A stretch of 8,668 nucleotides of DNA from contig JAFXBH010000212.1 in the NCBI GenBank assembly GCA_017521875.1, forward strand, positions 1 through 8,668. The letters are read 5' to 3'. This stretch comes from Oscillospiraceae bacterium. GTDB taxonomy: Bacteria; Bacillota; Clostridia; Oscillospirales; Oscillospiraceae. Below are positions 6,141 through 8,668 of the stretch, piece after piece. Positions within the stretch are counted from its first letter, which is position 1, and every line of letters begins with the position of its first letter. Below the pieces are notes generated by a model. The model was not told the origin of the DNA, did not search any database, and worked only from the letters and a program-made list of their open reading frames with translations. Position numbers and translations under genes: made by a program.

Positions 6141-8668
6141 GTTAACACCCGAACAACGGCAAGCAGTGGAGAATCGGGGCGGTAAACTTCTTGTATCTGC
6201 GGCCGCCGGTTCCGGTAAGACAAAAGTATTGGTTGATCGTCTTATGGGATATATTTTAGATCCTGTGAATCCGGCCAATATTGATGATTTCCTGATTATA
6301 ACCTATACCAAAGCGGCTGCTGCTGAATTGCGCGGAAAGATTGCCGCCAAATTATCGGAGACAATTGCAAGCAGTGATCCCAATAAGCATTTGCAGCAGC
6401 AGATGCAGCGGTTATATCTGGCAAAAATCTCCACAGTACATGGGTTTTGCGGAGATATTATTCGCCAATACGCTTACAAACTGGATGTATCGGCTGATTT
6501 TCGTGTTGCCGATGAGAGTGAAGTACTTCAGTTACAGTTGAAGGCTTTGGATCAAGTGTTGAATAATGCCTATGAAACGGGGGATGATCATTCATCGTTT
6601 TACAATTTTATAGATTCCCAGGGACTTGGTCGGGACGATCGACAAATTCCGGAAATCATTTTAAAGGTATTTAACAGCGCAAGATGTCATCTTGATCCTG
6701 AAAAGTGGCTTGATTGGTGTATTTCAGGGGTATATAGTGATGTTACCGATGCTGGGCAGACTCCGTGGGGTGCCTATTTGATTGACGATTTGAAGGAGTA
6801 TCTCTGCCTGCAGATTTCTGCTTTTAGCAAATGTGTAGAGAAGGCTTCCTACATTGAGGGCTTTGAGAAACCTTTGGCGCTCTTTAAATCTACTATTGAT
6901 CAGTTACAGGCTTTGCTTGCGTGTAATACTTGGGATGAGATTAAAAATTCTTGTATCATAGATTACGGCAGACTTGTCTTTCCTAAGAATTGTACGGACT
7001 TGCAACTGGCAGAACAGATGAAAGCCGTCCGGGAAGCATGCAAATCCGGTCTTGCCAAGCGGCTTCGCGCATTCTCTGATCCCAGCCAGTTGATTTTGGA
7101 AGATTTGGCAAAAGCATCTTCTTCTGCCAACGGGCTGATTACTCTTGTACGTGCTTTTACAAGGGAATATGATCGACTGAAACGAAACCGTAATATATTG
7201 GATTTTGGCGATCTGGAGCACAAAACCTTGGATCTGCTTCTGGGCAGCCGTCGTGATCATATCACTGCAGTTGCCAACGAAATTGCAGGCTGTTTTAGAG
7301 AAATTATGGTGGATGAATATCAGGATTCCAACCAGATTCAGGATGCAATATTCAGCGCCATCAGTGATCAAAAACAAAACTGTTTCATGGTTGGTGATGT
7401 AAAACAATCCATCTATCAATTCCGCTTGGCCGATCCGTCAATTTTTATTGAGAAGTATAATACCTACATACCTGCAGAGAAGGCAAAAACAGGAGAGGGA
7501 CGCAAGATTATGCTTAGTCATAATTTTCGCTCTTCTGCCGGGGTGATCAGCGGCGTTAATGATGTGTTTATGCGGTGTATGACACCAGCAACAGGCGGTA
7601 TTGCCTATGGAGAAAAAGAGATGCTTAGGGAGGGAATTCCTCACATCTCTATTTTGGAACCGGAGGTTTCTTTGTATGGTATTGAGGTGGAAGATGATAC
7701 CTACGAAGAGGAAGCCCAGTTCGTATCTAGCAAGATATGTGAACTACTGGACGGTACCCATTATGTCCGGAATGGTGAAGAACGCAGACCTATTTTGCCT
7801 GAGGATATTTTGATTTTGCTCCGTAGTCCGGGTTCTATGAGCAGTTCGTTTGAAAAAGCGCTTCAATCGAAAGGTATCCGATATGTAACCGGAGATTCAG
7901 CTGACTTGCTTCAGACAGATGAAATTGCAATTGTTCGTTCCATTTTGGAGATTATATATAATCCATTGCAGGACATTCCTCTAGTTGCGGCGTTAACAAG
8001 TCCGGTTTTTGGCTATACTGCAGATGAATTGGCCAATTTGAGAAGTGAAAATCGCGGTGTCAGTGTTTATAAAATGCTTTTGCGGTCGGATAGGGAGAAA
8101 GACAAGAATTTCCTGTCGGTACTCAATAACCTTCGCACAGATGCAAGATGGCTCTCAGTATCGCAACTGTTGACGAAATTATATTGCGGAACAAATCTAA
8201 TTGGTATTTTTTCAGCAATGGACAACGGCAATGAACGGTTGGAAAATCTGCAGGAATTTTTTCAAATCGTGTCTGACTATGAAAGTACAGGCCCGAGAGA
8301 ATTGGGAAGATTGCTGGATTATCTGAATTCTGCCGAAGAGCGGGGATTAAGCAAATCTGCAGGACAGAACGATTCCGGTGCGGTTACTATTATGAGCATT
8401 CATAAATCCAAAGGTTTGGAATTTCCTGTGGTGTTCCTGTGTGGCTTATCCAGAGGGTTTAATCACGAAAGTGCGTATGCTCAGGTGCTGTGTGATAAAG
8501 ACCTTGGTTTAGGACTGGGGTGCATCGATCAAAAACTCAGAGCAAGATTTCCGTCTATAGCAAAGCGCGCTATCAGTGTTAAAACGATACGAGAAGGTGT
8601 CTCTGAGGAAATGCGTGTTCTTTATGTGGCTATGACTCGGGCCAGGGATAGACTGATTATGACTTATG
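6130..8668 (+). CDS. addA: AddAB helicase-nuclease, subunit AddA (3' end beyond window)
   Basis: AddA is the superfamily 1A (UvrD-like) ATP-dependent helicase subunit, which also carries a second RecB-type nuclease at its C-terminus. In this window 846 residues are visible from ATG 6130 with no stop before the edge; the family is about 1200 residues. All helicase motifs appear in order. They are the Q motif LTPEQRQAV (5-13), Walker A S23-AAAGSGKT31, motif Ia TYTKAAAAEL (58-67), ISTVHGFC (100-107), Walker B IMVDEYQDSN (392-401, D395-E396), motif III GDVKQSIYQFR (422-432), motif IV LSHNFRSS (462-469), motif V MSIHKSKGLEFPVVFL (755-770) and motif VI EEMRVLYVAMTRAR (826-839). The motor therefore looks intact, and it is likely the sole motor if AddB has lost ATP binding. 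The nuclease domain is missing only because the window ends. The start codon lies within addB, consistent with an addBA operon and balanced subunit synthesis. Confidence 0.96.
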   Translation, partial: MADKLTPEQRQAVENRGGKLLVSAAAGSGKTKVLVDRLMGYILDPVNPANIDDFLIITYTKAAAAELRGKIAAKLSETIASSDPNKHLQQQMQRLYLAKISTVHGFCGDIIRQYAYKLDVSADFRVADESEVLQLQLKALDQVLNNAYETGDDHSSFYNFIDSQGLGRDDRQIPEIILKVFNSARCHLDPEKWLDWCISGVYSDVTDAGQTPWGAYLIDDLKEYLCLQISAFSKCVEKASYIEGFEKPLALFKSTIDQLQALLACNTWDEIKNSCIIDYGRLVFPKNCTDLQLAEQMKAVREACKSGLAKRLRAFSDPSQLILEDLAKASSSANGLITLVRAFTREYDRLKRNRNILDFGDLEHKTLDLLLGSRRDHITAVANEIAGCFREIMVDEYQDSNQIQDAIFSAISDQKQNCFMVGDVKQSIYQFRLADPSIFIEKYNTYIPAEKAKTGEGRKIMLSHNFRSSAGVISGVNDVFMRCMTPATGGIAYGEKEMLREGIPHISILEPEVSLYGIEVEDDTYEEEAQFVSSKICELLDGTHYVRNGEERRPILPEDILILLRSPGSMSSSFEKALQSKGIRYVTGDSADLLQTDEIAIVRSILEIIYNPLQDIPLVAALTSPVFGYTADELANLRSENRGVSVYKMLLRSDREKDKNFLSVLNNLRTDARWLSVSQLLTKLYCGTNLIGIFSAMDNGNERLENLQEFFQIVSDYESTGPRELGRLLDYLNSAEERGLSKSAGQNDSGAVTIMSIHKSKGLEFPVVFLCGLSRGFNHESAYAQVLCDKDLGLGLGCIDQKLRARFPSIAKRAISVKTIREGVSEEMRVLYVAMTRARDRLIMTY

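Noticed and set aside
6904..7419. 171-residue minus-strand open frame
   Set aside because: It lies wholly antisense to intact AddA helicase sequence, including Walker B (392-401). It has no recognisable domain or ribosome site, and is a shadow frame.
1..8668. CRISPR array, tRNA/rRNA, insertion sequence, or defence island around addAB
   Set aside because: By eye I found no regularly spaced repeats, no tRNA-like cloverleaf or CCA end, no transposase and no terminal inverted repeats. AddAB is a housekeeping repair enzyme, and the other genes are not defence families.
6130..8668. Truncated addA lacking its nuclease
   Set aside because: The frame is open to the last base and the helicase motifs are intact to motif VI. 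The missing C-terminus is due to the window edge and is not evidence of gene decay.

Overview
This window looks like a stretch of chromosomal core genome from a low-to-moderate GC Firmicute. It is most likely an anaerobic clostridium of the Oscillospiraceae/Ruminococcaceae type. The evidence is strong AGGAGG-type ribosome binding sites, sigma-A-like promoters, the MEP isoprenoid pathway, an AddAB (not RecBCD) recombination nuclease, and a zinc-ribbon/membrane/Big_2/SH3 surface protein. The genus is inferred from general resemblance, not from a search.

Layout. Positions 1-92 hold a promoter and ribosome binding site. They drive a 405-residue membrane-anchored protein (93-1310): a cytoplasmic zinc ribbon, one membrane segment, two Big_2-like Ig folds and a C-terminal bacterial SH3 domain. 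A 13-bp hairpin (1321-1350) separates it from a convergent minus-strand gene for a 69-residue two-helix DUF378 membrane protein (1352-1561). The 1562-1697 gap is a divergent promoter region; its rightward promoter drives ispE (about 1698-2546), whose start codon is not ATG. A good intrinsic terminator (2556-2597) follows, and a 75-residue AT-rich membrane or exported small protein (2599-2826) starts directly against its T-run. Next come addB (2910-6140) and addA (6130 to the window edge). They overlap by 11 bases and encode the two subunits of the AddAB helicase-nuclease.

Function. AddA and AddB act together to process double-strand DNA ends for recombination. IspE is a housekeeping isoprenoid enzyme with no functional link to AddAB that the sequence shows. 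The surface protein and the DUF378 protein are envelope proteins.

I see no mobile element, CRISPR array, RNA gene or phage gene, and no convincing sign of a previously undescribed system. The points worth a second look are the ispE initiation codon (possibly ATT), the degenerate Walker A in AddB, the terminator/small-ORF junction after ispE, and the domain mix and cysteines of the surface protein.
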